Positions 34,649-43,700 of a DNA stretch of 64,000 nucleotides are shown here, in pieces. The notes beneath the pieces were generated by a model. It searched no databases. It had not been told where the DNA came from and saw only the letters and a program-made list of their open reading frames with translations. The first letter of the stretch is position 1. Every line of letters begins with the position of its first letter. Location: assembly GCF_019392245.1 (NCBI RefSeq), contig NZ_JAHXRL010000007.1:144828-208827 (forward strand), in the 5' to 3' direction. The translations under genes were made by a program, and so were the position numbers. Source of the stretch: Sulfitobacter sp. CW3 (lineage in GTDB: Bacteria; Pseudomonadota; Alphaproteobacteria; Rhodobacterales; Rhodobacteraceae).

Positions 34649-35926
34649 TTATTCCGCGGCGATTTCGCGGGTATGTTTCGGTGCCGCCGCAAGCGTCGCG
34701 ACGATCTCTTCGGACCTTTGGGCAAGAACCGACAACAACGTATCGCTTAACCCGTGGGTTGCCTCACTGTAGCCTTGAATATAGATAGAAGGGGAAAACC
34801 CGTCTGCCATGGGAAGCCGATAGTCGCGCCCCGGTACAGCCTTGAGGCAATACTTTGCGACCCCGTGCAAGATATCTTGATCAAGCGCACGGGTATACCC
34901 GGTTGCACAGATGATCCGGTCATAATGTTCCGTCCGCAATTGGACCCCGCTGGACAGCGTTAACTCCAGCGCATCCTCTGCGACGTCCAGCCCTGTCACC
35001 TGCGTATCTGGCTGAATTGAAAGGCGTTTCCCTGCAATCACAGATTGCTCGTAGACCATTTCGTAGATGGCGTTAATGACGTCTTCATCGACAACCGAAT
35101 AGTTCGTTGCAGCCAATTCATCCAGCGCGGCATGGCGCGCGGTTTCGGGCAAGGCATAGAAAGCATCGGTTTGGCTAGGATCAAAAATCTCGTTCACAAA
35201 GGGGCTGTCATCAGACGGTTTAATCGTGCGACCGCGCATGATCAGATCAAGCTTTGGCGCTTCGGGTCGAACGGCCAGATCGGCAAAAATCTCGGCAGCA
35301 CTTTGCCCCGCGCCGATGATGGCAATCCGTTCGCCTGCGCGCAGGCTTGGCACAACCGCGGTCATATAATCTTTGGAATGTATCACGCGTGGCTCATTGG
35401 AAAAACCGTTGCAAAACTCAGGAAATTTGGGGGCACCACCCGGCGCTATCACAAGATTGCGCGCCCTATATCTGGTTTCTTGACCGCTGGCCTCGCGCGT
35501 GATGACGTCAATTGCGTCAACCGTGCCGTGATGGTCCACCGCTTCGATCCCGACCACCCTGCGGTCATAATCGCAGACCGGAAATTGCGCGGCCACCCAG
35601 CATAGGTAATCGTTGAATTCCACACGGCTGGGAAAGAATGTCTTGCGATTGATGAACCGGTTCAACCGCCCTTTTTGGTGCAGATAGCTCACAAAGGTAT
35701 AGGGGCTTTGTGGGTTACGTTGGCCCACCAGATCCTTGAGGAATGAAATCTGCATATCCGCCCCGGGGATCATCATGCCCGGGTGCCATGCAAATTGCGG
35801 CTGTGCCTCAAGAAATTTCGCACGGATCGGTGTTTGTGCTTCGCCCAATGCGACAGCAAGCGAGAGGTTGGAGGGGCCAAAGCCCACACCGATAAGATCG
35901 AATGTCTCTTGGTCAGACGTCGTCAT
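34649..35926 (-). CDS. L-ornithine/L-lysine N-monooxygenase (PvdA/IucD family)
   Basis: A 425-residue flavoprotein N-hydroxylase. The FAD motif is GVGFGPSNLSLAVALGE (residues 12-28), the NADPH motif IIGAGQSAAEIFADLAV (about 212-228), and the late signature RIICATGYTRALD (about 345). The lysine/ornithine-pocket segment SYLHQKGRLNRFINRKTFFP is also present. It hydroxylates the side-chain amine of ornithine (or lysine), the first committed step to a hydroxamate siderophore. Its ATG overlaps the stop of the acyltransferase gene (ATGA), with AGGAG upstream. Ornithine versus lysine cannot be settled by eye. Confidence 0.92.
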   Translation of the reverse strand: MTTSDQETFDLIGVGFGPSNLSLAVALGEAQTPIRAKFLEAQPQFAWHPGMMIPGADMQISFLKDLVGQRNPQSPYTFVSYLHQKGRLNRFINRKTFFPSRVEFNDYLCWVAAQFPVCDYDRRVVGIEAVDHHGTVDAIDVITREASGQETRYRARNLVIAPGGAPKFPEFCNGFSNEPRVIHSKDYMTAVVPSLRAGERIAIIGAGQSAAEIFADLAVRPEAPKLDLIMRGRTIKPSDDSPFVNEIFDPSQTDAFYALPETARHAALDELAATNYSVVDEDVINAIYEMVYEQSVIAGKRLSIQPDTQVTGLDVAEDALELTLSSGVQLRTEHYDRIICATGYTRALDQDILHGVAKYCLKAVPGRDYRLPMADGFSPSIYIQGYSEATHGLSDTLLSVLAQRSEEIVATLAAAPKHTREIAAE

Positions 35927-36972
35927 GTCCAGTCTCCTGTGGTGGGAAGGCGCGCGGAGGAAAAGCAAAGCGGTTCGCCGCGTCCGGTTTCGGGCCGCGC
36001 CCAAAGGCGGGCTTCAAAGAAATGCTGGCGTTCGAGTTGAACAAGGCTTGCGCGTTTGTGGGGAAAGTCGAACTCACGAATATGGGCAAAGCCGCCGCGC
36101 GACAGGTTTTTCAGCTGCTGCACATGGCTGGCTTTGGGTTCGCCCATAAGCGATTGCGTGCGTGGTTCTGACAGGAACATGTAATGCATCAGTGAGGGCA
36201 GCCATGCGGTGACATAGTCGGCACCGCGCACGTTTTCTTCGCCAATTAATACATGCCACCCCCGATCCCACGGGCCAGCGTCATATTGCGCGCCTATCCG
36301 GTTTTCGCGCGCCCAGTACAGTTCGAAATACCCGAAATCCTGCCCGTCAAGCGCGCCAATCACCGGCAACATATGCGGGTCAGCCATAAGCGTTTCCAGA
36401 TAGGCGCGGTGTTTTTCAATCGTGCCGGATTCTTCAAAAAACTCAGCGACGCGCGGATCATTTTGCCAGCGATGAAACGTTTCAAGATCGCTTTCGTCTA
36501 ATGCCCGCAAGGTCAACATCTGATCCAGCCATGGGATATGACGCTGGTACAACAACCCCGTTGGTTTAGGCGGCCGGATGGGGTGGCGCCCATGCGGCCC
36601 TTGTTGCCACAGTGTCGGATAATTCGGCGCGGGTTGCGGGCACCAACGGTCGGGGGCCTGCCACAAGGAAGCGGGCAAAACCACAGGCCCGATCTCGGTC
36701 TGAAGGGCAATGCCTTTGGCCAAGAGATCCGGCAACAGCGGTGCCCAGTTCGGATCGACCAAACGGATCGCGGATTCATCCCCGTGGTTGGTCAGCGCTT
36801 CAAAGGCGGCAAGCGCGACGTCTAGGGCAACAGCACCCGCTTCTTGGGGGGCCGAAAGCTCAAGCCGCCCACCCCCAAGGTCAGAGAGTTGTAACGACGC
36901 GTGGTTTTCCACAAGTACGGAGCTGCCATCGCGCTGCGCACGGATCGGGTAAGGTGTTAGATCGCGGGGCAT
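35923..36972 (-). CDS. IucB-like N-hydroxy-amino-acid acyltransferase (GNAT fold)
   Basis: A 349-residue protein. The C-terminal half (about 165-345) is the siderophore acyltransferase GNAT domain of IucB/VbsA type: FHRWQNDPRVAEFFEESGT, FGYFELYWARENRIG, DRGWHVLIGEENVRG and KNLSRGGFAHIREFDFPHK. It acylates the N-hydroxyl amine made by the monooxygenase to give the hydroxamate. The N-terminal 160 residues are a linker or pseudo-domain, as in IucB. The start at 36972 overlaps the esterase stop (ATGA). The acyl donor (acetyl or larger) is unknown. Confidence 0.9.
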   Translation of the reverse strand: MPRDLTPYPIRAQRDGSSVLVENHASLQLSDLGGGRLELSAPQEAGAVALDVALAAFEALTNHGDESAIRLVDPNWAPLLPDLLAKGIALQTEIGPVVLPASLWQAPDRWCPQPAPNYPTLWQQGPHGRHPIRPPKPTGLLYQRHIPWLDQMLTLRALDESDLETFHRWQNDPRVAEFFEESGTIEKHRAYLETLMADPHMLPVIGALDGQDFGYFELYWARENRIGAQYDAGPWDRGWHVLIGEENVRGADYVTAWLPSLMHYMFLSEPRTQSLMGEPKASHVQQLKNLSRGGFAHIREFDFPHKRASLVQLERQHFFEARLWARPETGRGEPLCFSSARLPTTGDWT

Positions 36973-37910
36973 CAAATGTCCTTTTCCAATGTCTGAGGGA
37001 TAGGGGGCGTTTGCGCCGATGCGGGCCAAAGATCGAAATGTGACCGATCAATCGCAAAGGCCCAGCCAAGCGCCCTGTTCACCGCAACCGGCAGAACAGA
37101 CATGTGCGTCTCACCGGCGTAGGTTTCATAGGCCACATCCAGCCCGCGCGCGGTCAGCTCGCTGGCCATTTCCTGGGCGGCCGCAATGGTGCGTGTGCTG
37201 GCTTTCTCGGCAAGGCGCGCTTTGACCTCGTCCCCGTGTCTTTGAAACGGGGCAAGGTCAAACCCCTCCCATTCTCCGGCGGACAAGTGCACACGCGGCT
37301 GGTTTTCGGGTGCCGTAAAGGCCTCGAGATGATCCAGTAATGCGCTGTCTTCCCAAGTGATCGCAGGGCTGGCCGCAATCACATTGCGAAATGCACCAGC
37401 ATGGTTGAACAGCATCCAAAGGGCAAACAGCCCGCCAAAGGAATGGCCAAACAGCGACTGGTTTTGTGGATCAAGACGAATGTGACCGGCTAGAAATTCA
37501 CGGACATCCTCAAGCAGAAAACGCGCCATTTCGCCGCCGCCGCCGGTTTTGACCTCTGGCCCGCCGTCATAGAACGGGGGATAGTTCCGCCCGGGTGGTG
37601 GGCCCAGATCCCAACTGCGGCGAAAGCTGTCGTATGCGTCATCACTGGGGTAGCCGACGGCAATCAGCGCGCCCCATCCAAGGTTCGTGCCACTGGGCCA
37701 AAAGGCCTGCGCCCGCATGGTGTCGACCGCTGTGCCAATCATCGCATTCCCGTCCATCAACCAAAGCGCGGGCCAGCCTGCGTCGGGCTCTGGTCCGGGC
37801 GGGATCCATAAAAACACCCGTCGCACGGCCCCTGTGACGCTGTCGCGCAGGTCAAACCAGCGGGTACCTCCAACCGTCCATTGCCCTTGACCGACGACTA
37901 TGCCGCTCAT
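36972..37910 (-). CDS. Alpha/beta-hydrolase siderophore esterase (IroE/Fes-like)
   Basis: A 312-residue hydrolase. The nucleophile elbow is SLFGHSFGGLFALWML (about residues 170-185), and a late His lies in AGETHMSVLPVAVNRAL. The layout matches the esterase-D/IroE family, whose members cut ester bonds of enterobactin-like trilactones. No signal peptide is visible, so it probably acts in the cytoplasm and releases iron from imported siderophore. Its presence suggests that the siderophore made here contains ester bonds. The ATG at 37910 overlaps the PLP-enzyme stop (ATGA). Confidence 0.85.
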   Translation of the reverse strand: MSGIVVGQGQWTVGGTRWFDLRDSVTGAVRRVFLWIPPGPEPDAGWPALWLMDGNAMIGTAVDTMRAQAFWPSGTNLGWGALIAVGYPSDDAYDSFRRSWDLGPPPGRNYPPFYDGGPEVKTGGGGEMARFLLEDVREFLAGHIRLDPQNQSLFGHSFGGLFALWMLFNHAGAFRNVIAASPAITWEDSALLDHLEAFTAPENQPRVHLSAGEWEGFDLAPFQRHGDEVKARLAEKASTRTIAAAQEMASELTARGLDVAYETYAGETHMSVLPVAVNRALGWAFAIDRSHFDLWPASAQTPPIPQTLEKDI

Positions 37911-39073
37911 GCTGCGATGGCCTGTGCTTGATCGATGGCTTCGGTCAGATCGGCCAAAAGCACATCTGCCGGCTCTAGACCCGCCGCCAGCCGGATTGTA
38001 CGCGGGCTGACTTTGAACCGCTGAAATGAGTTGGCCGCGCCCGCCAAACCGCACGCAGCCTGCCCCGGCACGATCAGGCTTTCCGGTCCGCCCCAACTGA
38101 CGCCAAGGCGGATCACGTGCAGCGCATCACAGAACTGTTCGACGTTCACGCCTTCAGCCAGATCAAAAGCGAACAAACCGCCATAGCCGCGCAGCCCGGC
38201 GGGGTCCTCTGACAGCAAGCCGGGGTGATGTACTTTTGTGACCATCGGATGCGCGTTCAAGGCCCCCGCCAGCGTCATGCCGGTTTGCATATGCGCATGC
38301 ATACGCAGTTCGAGGGTGCGCATACCGCGCAGCACCAAAAACGCATCCATCGGCGACATGCGCCCACCGAACAGATGCGTCGCCTCGTGATCGATCTGGG
38401 TGATCATCGCGGACGACCCCGCGACCAGCCCGCCCAAAGTATCGCTATGTCCTGACAGATATTTCGATGCCGCGTGCACGATAAGGTCAACGCCAAGGGC
38501 GGCGGGGTTCTGAAAAATCGGTGTCGCCCAGCTGTTGTCGATCACTGAAATCACGCCGTGATGCTGCGCCGCCGCGGCAATTGACCCAAGGTCTTGTAGC
38601 CTGAACGTCCAGCTTGTCGGGCTTTCTAGGTACACCAACCGCGCACCCGGAAGTGCAGCAATCACCGCCGCCGTGTCGGTCCCATCGACATAGACCGTTT
38701 CCACGCCGAACCGACGCAACACCGTTTCGAACAGCCGGTAAGCGTCAGAATATACGTGTTCGATGGCCACAATCCGGTCACCCGATTTCACAAAGGGCAA
38801 TACCGCACCGCATATCGCCGCCATGCCCGACGAAAAACCGCGCGCAGCTTCGGTGCCCTCAAGCCGCGCAATCAGGGCTTCAAGTTCGCTGACTGTCGGA
38901 TTGTCACCACGTGAATACACCAACCGATCCGAGCGTCCCGAAAAGACGGCCTCGATCTGGGCATAGGTTTCGAACAAAAACGACGAGGCTTGGAAAATTG
39001 GCGGGGCACTGGCAGCGAGCGGCGTTTCGCGGGCCGGTGTGATCAGATCTGGCACAAAGGATTTAGGGGTCAT
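37907..39073 (-). CDS. Cys/Met-metabolism PLP-dependent enzyme (cystathionine gamma-lyase/synthase-like)
   Basis: A 388-residue fold-type I PLP enzyme. The Schiff-base Lys is in VHAASKYLSGHSDTLGG (about residue 200), with YSRGDNPTVSELEALIARLEG near the N-terminus and ESPTSWTFRLQDL. The start at 39073 is chosen by its ATGA overlap with the MATE gene; a longer frame would lie inside that gene. Family members act on cystathionine, homocysteine or methionine. Why such an enzyme sits within a siderophore operon is unclear; it may provide or modify an amino-acid precursor. Confidence 0.88.
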   Translation of the reverse strand: MTPKSFVPDLITPARETPLAASAPPIFQASSFLFETYAQIEAVFSGRSDRLVYSRGDNPTVSELEALIARLEGTEAARGFSSGMAAICGAVLPFVKSGDRIVAIEHVYSDAYRLFETVLRRFGVETVYVDGTDTAAVIAALPGARLVYLESPTSWTFRLQDLGSIAAAAQHHGVISVIDNSWATPIFQNPAALGVDLIVHAASKYLSGHSDTLGGLVAGSSAMITQIDHEATHLFGGRMSPMDAFLVLRGMRTLELRMHAHMQTGMTLAGALNAHPMVTKVHHPGLLSEDPAGLRGYGGLFAFDLAEGVNVEQFCDALHVIRLGVSWGGPESLIVPGQAACGLAGAANSFQRFKVSPRTIRLAAGLEPADVLLADLTEAIDQAQAIAA

Positions 39074-40395
39074 ACGGATACTCCGATAGGATGTGGTGAA
39101 GCGCTGGTAATTTTCAGCAAAACGAGGGCGATGCCGGCGGACAGATACGCCGAAAGGGTGATCGCCATAGGCAAGGCAGACGCCCCGTATGTGGGAAGCA
39201 GCAGCACCAGCGCCGGCCACAGCACCCAGCCCATCGGGGCCAACCCCAAGAGCATGGCAAGACGGGGCCGGATCGCGGCTTGAAGGCTGATTTGCCCGAT
39301 AAGGCGGATTGCGAAAGCCGGGATAGACAGCGCCAGCCAACGCAAATGCATCGCGGTTTCTGTGACGATAGAGGGCACATCGCCCATCACGGCGGCAAGG
39401 GGACGGGCACCGCGCCAAAGCAATGCCGCGCAGAACAGGCAAATGATCGGAGCGCACCTAAGCAACAGGGATTGTGCGCGCGCAACGCGCTGACCATTCC
39501 CCGCGCCATAGGCATAGGACAGGATCGGTTGAACACCGATTGCAAACCCTTCAATCGGCAAGGTCACGAAAAGGATCAGCCGCAGTGCCACACCAAGTGC
39601 CACAACGGATTCCATCCCGCCATGCACCGCCGCAAGGCGCAGCACTGCAAGAAAGCCAAAGGTTGTGACCGCGAAACTTGCGGCCTCGGGCATCCCCACA
39701 CGCAGCACCGGCGCAAGCAACCGGATAGACCCAAGACAGGGCCGGCGCGCAGGTTCATGAAACCAAACCGCCCAGACCGACAATGTCACCAGCTGCGCGG
39801 TAACCGTGGCCCAGGCTGCACCGTCCAACCCAAGGCCAAAGCCAAAGATGTACAGTGGATCAAGCACCATGTTCAGGCCAAAGCACAATGCCAATGTGCG
39901 CATGCTCATCCGGGCCTCACCGCGTCCGATGGCGGTGAAATCACAAACGATCTGAATAATTCCAAAGGCGACTGTCAGGGTTTGGATGGGGTAATAGGCC
40001 CGCGCCATCGGCAGCGCCTCCTGCGGCGTTGAAAGCAGGTTCAACACCGGCGTCATACCCAGCTGAAGCCCGGCCCATAGCACGGCGGCCAGCACGGCAG
40101 CCGTCGCAAAAGACACGCCGGATATTTTGCGCGCGCGCTCGGCCTTGCCGGCACCCAAAGCCCGCGCCACACTGCTGGCCGCGCCAATGCCGATCCCAAT
40201 CCCGACCGCGACCGCAAACCCCGCAAGCGACGCCAGCAGCACCAATACAGCAAGAGGCGACGCGCCGAGTTGACCGACAAAACCGGCATCCACGATCTGA
40301 TGGCTTGCATTCAATGACAAACCCACCATCGCAGGCAGTCCAAGACGCAGCATCAACTGCGGCAGCTTTGAATCCGAAAGGTCGACGTCGGGCAT
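39070..40395 (-). CDS. MATE family efflux transporter (probable siderophore exporter)
   Basis: A 441-residue protein of about 12 helices with the MATE arrangement (LPAMVGLSLNASHQIVDAGF in helix 1, SSVARALGAGKAERAR after helix 2). It is the first gene of the minus-strand siderophore operon; ATGA overlaps tie together the five genes from here to the monooxygenase. MATE proteins export cationic or amphiphilic compounds using Na+ or H+, and MATE or MFS exporters are common in siderophore loci. The intergenic region to mbtH holds regulatory signals for both directions. Confidence 0.9.
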   Translation of the reverse strand: MPDVDLSDSKLPQLMLRLGLPAMVGLSLNASHQIVDAGFVGQLGASPLAVLVLLASLAGFAVAVGIGIGIGAASSVARALGAGKAERARKISGVSFATAAVLAAVLWAGLQLGMTPVLNLLSTPQEALPMARAYYPIQTLTVAFGIIQIVCDFTAIGRGEARMSMRTLALCFGLNMVLDPLYIFGFGLGLDGAAWATVTAQLVTLSVWAVWFHEPARRPCLGSIRLLAPVLRVGMPEAASFAVTTFGFLAVLRLAAVHGGMESVVALGVALRLILFVTLPIEGFAIGVQPILSYAYGAGNGQRVARAQSLLLRCAPIICLFCAALLWRGARPLAAVMGDVPSIVTETAMHLRWLALSIPAFAIRLIGQISLQAAIRPRLAMLLGLAPMGWVLWPALVLLLPTYGASALPMAITLSAYLSAGIALVLLKITSASPHPIGVSV

Positions 40396-40456
40396 ATCTA
40401 GTCCTGATTGATGCGGATCACGCGGGGTTCAATGACAAGACGGGCGCGCGTGCAGG

Positions 40457-40519
40457 AAATTCACCTTTCGGAGGAATATTTTTCAAAATCGCAAAATAGT
40501 CCGCCTATCGGGTGAATTT
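40457..40519. promoter_or_regulatory. Widely spaced inverted repeat in divergent siderophore promoter region
   Basis: The arms AAATTCACC (40457-40465) and GGTGAATTT (40511-40519) are perfect inverted copies, 45 bp apart, between the MATE and mbtH genes. The spacing, about four helical turns, would suit two dimers or a DNA loop. No protein is assigned. Confidence 0.4.
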
Positions 40520-40541
40520 TGAACGGGCCCATACGTCTGGG

Positions 40542-40556
40542 TGACAGGATCTATCA
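40542..40556. promoter_or_regulatory. Iron-Rhodo-box-like site (TGA-N9-TCA) upstream of mbtH-NRPS
   Basis: The sequence TGACAGGATCTATCA matches TGA-N9-TCA, a motif described for iron regulons of Rhodobacterales and attributed to a RirA/IscR-type Rrf2 regulator. It ends 22 bp before the mbtH start. A better match occurs upstream of exbB at 54537-54551. Confidence 0.6.
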
Positions 40557-40578
40557 ACTGTAGTCAAAGGACAGGCGC

Positions 40579-40782
40579 ATGACACATTCCACTCTGGCCC
40601 ATGCTCAATGGCGCGTTTTGCGCAATAACGAGGGGCGCTATTCCGTGTACCCCGCCACGCGGCCCGCCCCTGATGGATGGGATATCATTGGCGATCCGGC
40701 ACCCCGTGACGCCTGCCTGGAAACGATTGCCGCGCGCTGGACAGACATGCGCCCCGACGCACTGAAGGAGGCAATGTCATGA
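40579..40782 (+). CDS. MbtH-like NRPS accessory protein
   Basis: A 67-residue MbtH-family protein, the usual length. It shows the family signatures: NNEGRYSVYPATRPAPDGWD and a C-terminal CLETIAARWTDMRP. Such proteins bind and activate the adenylation domain of a partner NRPS. Here the stop overlaps the NRPS start (ATGA), so the two are translated together. The N-terminal Asn and the Trp residues of the family core are retained. Confidence 0.92.
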   Translation: MTHSTLAHAQWRVLRNNEGRYSVYPATRPAPDGWDIIGDPAPRDACLETIAARWTDMRPDALKEAMS

Positions 40783-43700
40783 GCAAAGATTTGGATTTCC
40801 CGACGCCCGCCCGGGCGCTGAACAGCCATGAGAAACGTATTTTTGCCCATGAGCAAGTGGGTGATCTGGCCCCCTTTACGCCTGAAATTTTGATGCTGAA
40901 GTTTGAGAGCCGTTGGGATGAGGAGCATCTGACCGACGCAGTGGAGCGGGTTCTGACCGCGCATCCGGCCTTTACCGCGCGGTTTGAAACCCAACCCGGC
41001 GGTGAGGTAATCCGCCATTCCGATCATGAAACAAAACTGTCGCTGTGCGGTTTTGGCGATGCCGCGATGGCACAGGATACTGCGCAGACGCATCGGCCGT
41101 CGCTTGAGGATACCCGCGCTTTTGCCGATTTCTGGTCCGCCGCTGATGGTGGGTATATTCTGGCGCTTACGCTGCACCCGATCTTGGCCGACGATGGTGT
41201 CTATGCCTCGGTCGAGCGCGCAATTTGGGGCGCGCTTGATACAGATGAGCCGGGGCAACGTGTCGCTGAAACTGGGGAGCCCCAGATCGATCGCAAGACC
41301 CGCGCGCAGCGTCTAAACACATGGCAGGCCCTGATGGACAGCTACGGTGTTGTCCGGGTGCCGCATCGATTTGACGCGCAGGAAGGGCAGCAACGGTTGC
41401 GTGAAACCCGGATTTTGCCACAGGCGTTGTGCAACGAGATCGCGGGCACCGATAGCAATGCTCGGCTGGAAACCGCGCTGGCGGCGGCGGTGGCTGTTTT
41501 GCTGTGTCGGTATAGCGGCATGAACGCGTTCCGATTTGCCTGTGGTCAGACTGTGGAAAGCACCCAAAGAACGGCTGGCGTTCTGCCTGTTTGTATCAGC
41601 GTGATACCGGATCGGGGCTTTGATGCGGTACAAACCAAAATTGAACAAGTCATCAGCGAAGGCCGGGCCCACCAATTGCCAAGCGAAACGTTGGTTCAGG
41701 ATCGGCTGGCCCGGGCCGACGCTGATCCCCACCCCCTTGGTGCGGTGTCTTTGCATATTTTGCCGACCCGTGCCTTGCCCGAGGGTGTCACCCGGCTGGC
41801 GCGTCCAATGCCGCCGCTGTCCGAAGAGATTGTGATTGTCGCCGAGGAAACCGACGCAGGGCTGGTTGTGGCTGTTGATGCGGATGCAGGGCTGTTTACC
41901 GCGCCGCAAATTACGCGGTTTTTGACCCATCTCGAACGTGTGCTGCATGGCGGGTTAGAGACACCAACCGAGCCGGTTTCGCTATTGCCGATCATGAGCG
42001 ACGCGGAGCTTGGCGTGCTTTCCGCACCCTACCCCGACGATGCGCCGATTGATCCACGCCCGACCCATGAAATTATCGCAGAGCATGCTCAACGCACACC
42101 GGACAAAGTGGCGGTAATCTGTGGGCAAGATCAGATATCCCATGGCGTGTTAGACGGACAGGCCAACGCGCTTGCGCATCGGTTGGTCGAAATGGGTGTC
42201 GGCCCTGAGGTGTCGGTCGCCATTTTGATCGAGCGCGGTGCCGACGCATTGATGGCCATCCTCGCAACGCTGAAAGCGGGCGGCGCATATATTCCGGTTG
42301 AACCGGATCACCCGACCAGCCGCAACCACCATATTCTGACAGATGCTGGCGTGCGTGTGGTGTTAACGCGTCGCGGCTTTCTTGATCGCTTGCCCAAGGG
42401 GCTGAATGCGCAGGTTCTGTATCTTGAGGATTTTGCCGATGCACCGCGCGCGGATGCACCCGCTGTGACAATCCACCCTGATCAGCTGGCCTATGTGATG
42501 TACACGTCCGGATCGACCGGCAAACCCAAAGGCGTCGCCGTTGAACACGGCCCCTTAAGCCATCACAACCAGACCACCGCCCGCGTCTACGAGATGAGCG
42601 CCGAAAGCCGCGAGCTGCCGTTTTTGCCGTTTTCGTCAGATGGGGGGCATGAACGTTGGATGGTTCCGTTGATGATGGGCGGTTCGGTGGTGATCCCCGA
42701 TGGCCCACTTTGGACGCCCGAGCAAACGCTGACAGCGATGCGCGTGCATGGGTGCAATAACGCGTCGATCCCGACCACCTATCTGCAACAGCTCGCAGAA
42801 TGGGCCGAGGATACCGACAGCGCCCCGCCCATGCGGCTCTATTCCTTTGGCGGCGAAGGTCTGGCGCAATCGACATTTGATCTTTTGTCGCGGGCGCTTA
42901 AGGCGAAAATCCTTATCAATGGTTATGGGCCGACCGAAACGATCATGACACCCATGGTCTGGAAAGTGGATGCTGGCACACGGTTTGAAGGGACATATGC
43001 CCCGCTTGGCCGTGCCGTCGGTGATCGCCGTGCCTATGTGCTGGACGTTGAAATGATGCCCTGCCCGCAGGGTGTTGTGGGGGAAATCTATCTGGGGGGT
43101 ACCGGTGTCGCGCGCGGCTATGTCGGCAAGCCGGATGTGACGGCGGACCGGTTTATTCCCGATCCCTTTGGCCCGGTTTTGGATGGTACATCGGGCGCGC
43201 GACTGTATCGTACCGGCGATCTGGGGCGCTGGCGAGAAGACGGAACGATTGAATTTGTCGGGCGGGTTGATCTGCAAATCAAGATCAACGGTTACCGGAT
43301 CGAACCCGGCGAGATTGAGGCCGCCCTTTTGACCGACCCAACCGTGAGCGAGGCATTGGTGCTGTTGCGCGAGGATAGGGCCGAAAAACGGCTGTTGGCT
43401 TATGTGGTTGGCCCTGACCTGAACGCTGGCGACGCGCTGCTGAATGGGCTTGGCTCAAAGCTCCCCAAACACATGCTGCCGGATGCGGTCATTGTGCTGG
43501 AAAAAATGCCAACCAACCCAAATGCCAAACTCGACCGTGCTGCAATGCCAATGGCCCCTATAAAGCGGCAGGGCGGCGCAGGCGTTGCCCCCACAACCAC
43601 GGCTGAAAGCACGATTTTGGATATTTGGCGCGACCTGATCGGGGCACCGCAGATGGGGGTTACAGATGACTTTTTTGCCATGGGGGGTAAATCGCTGATA

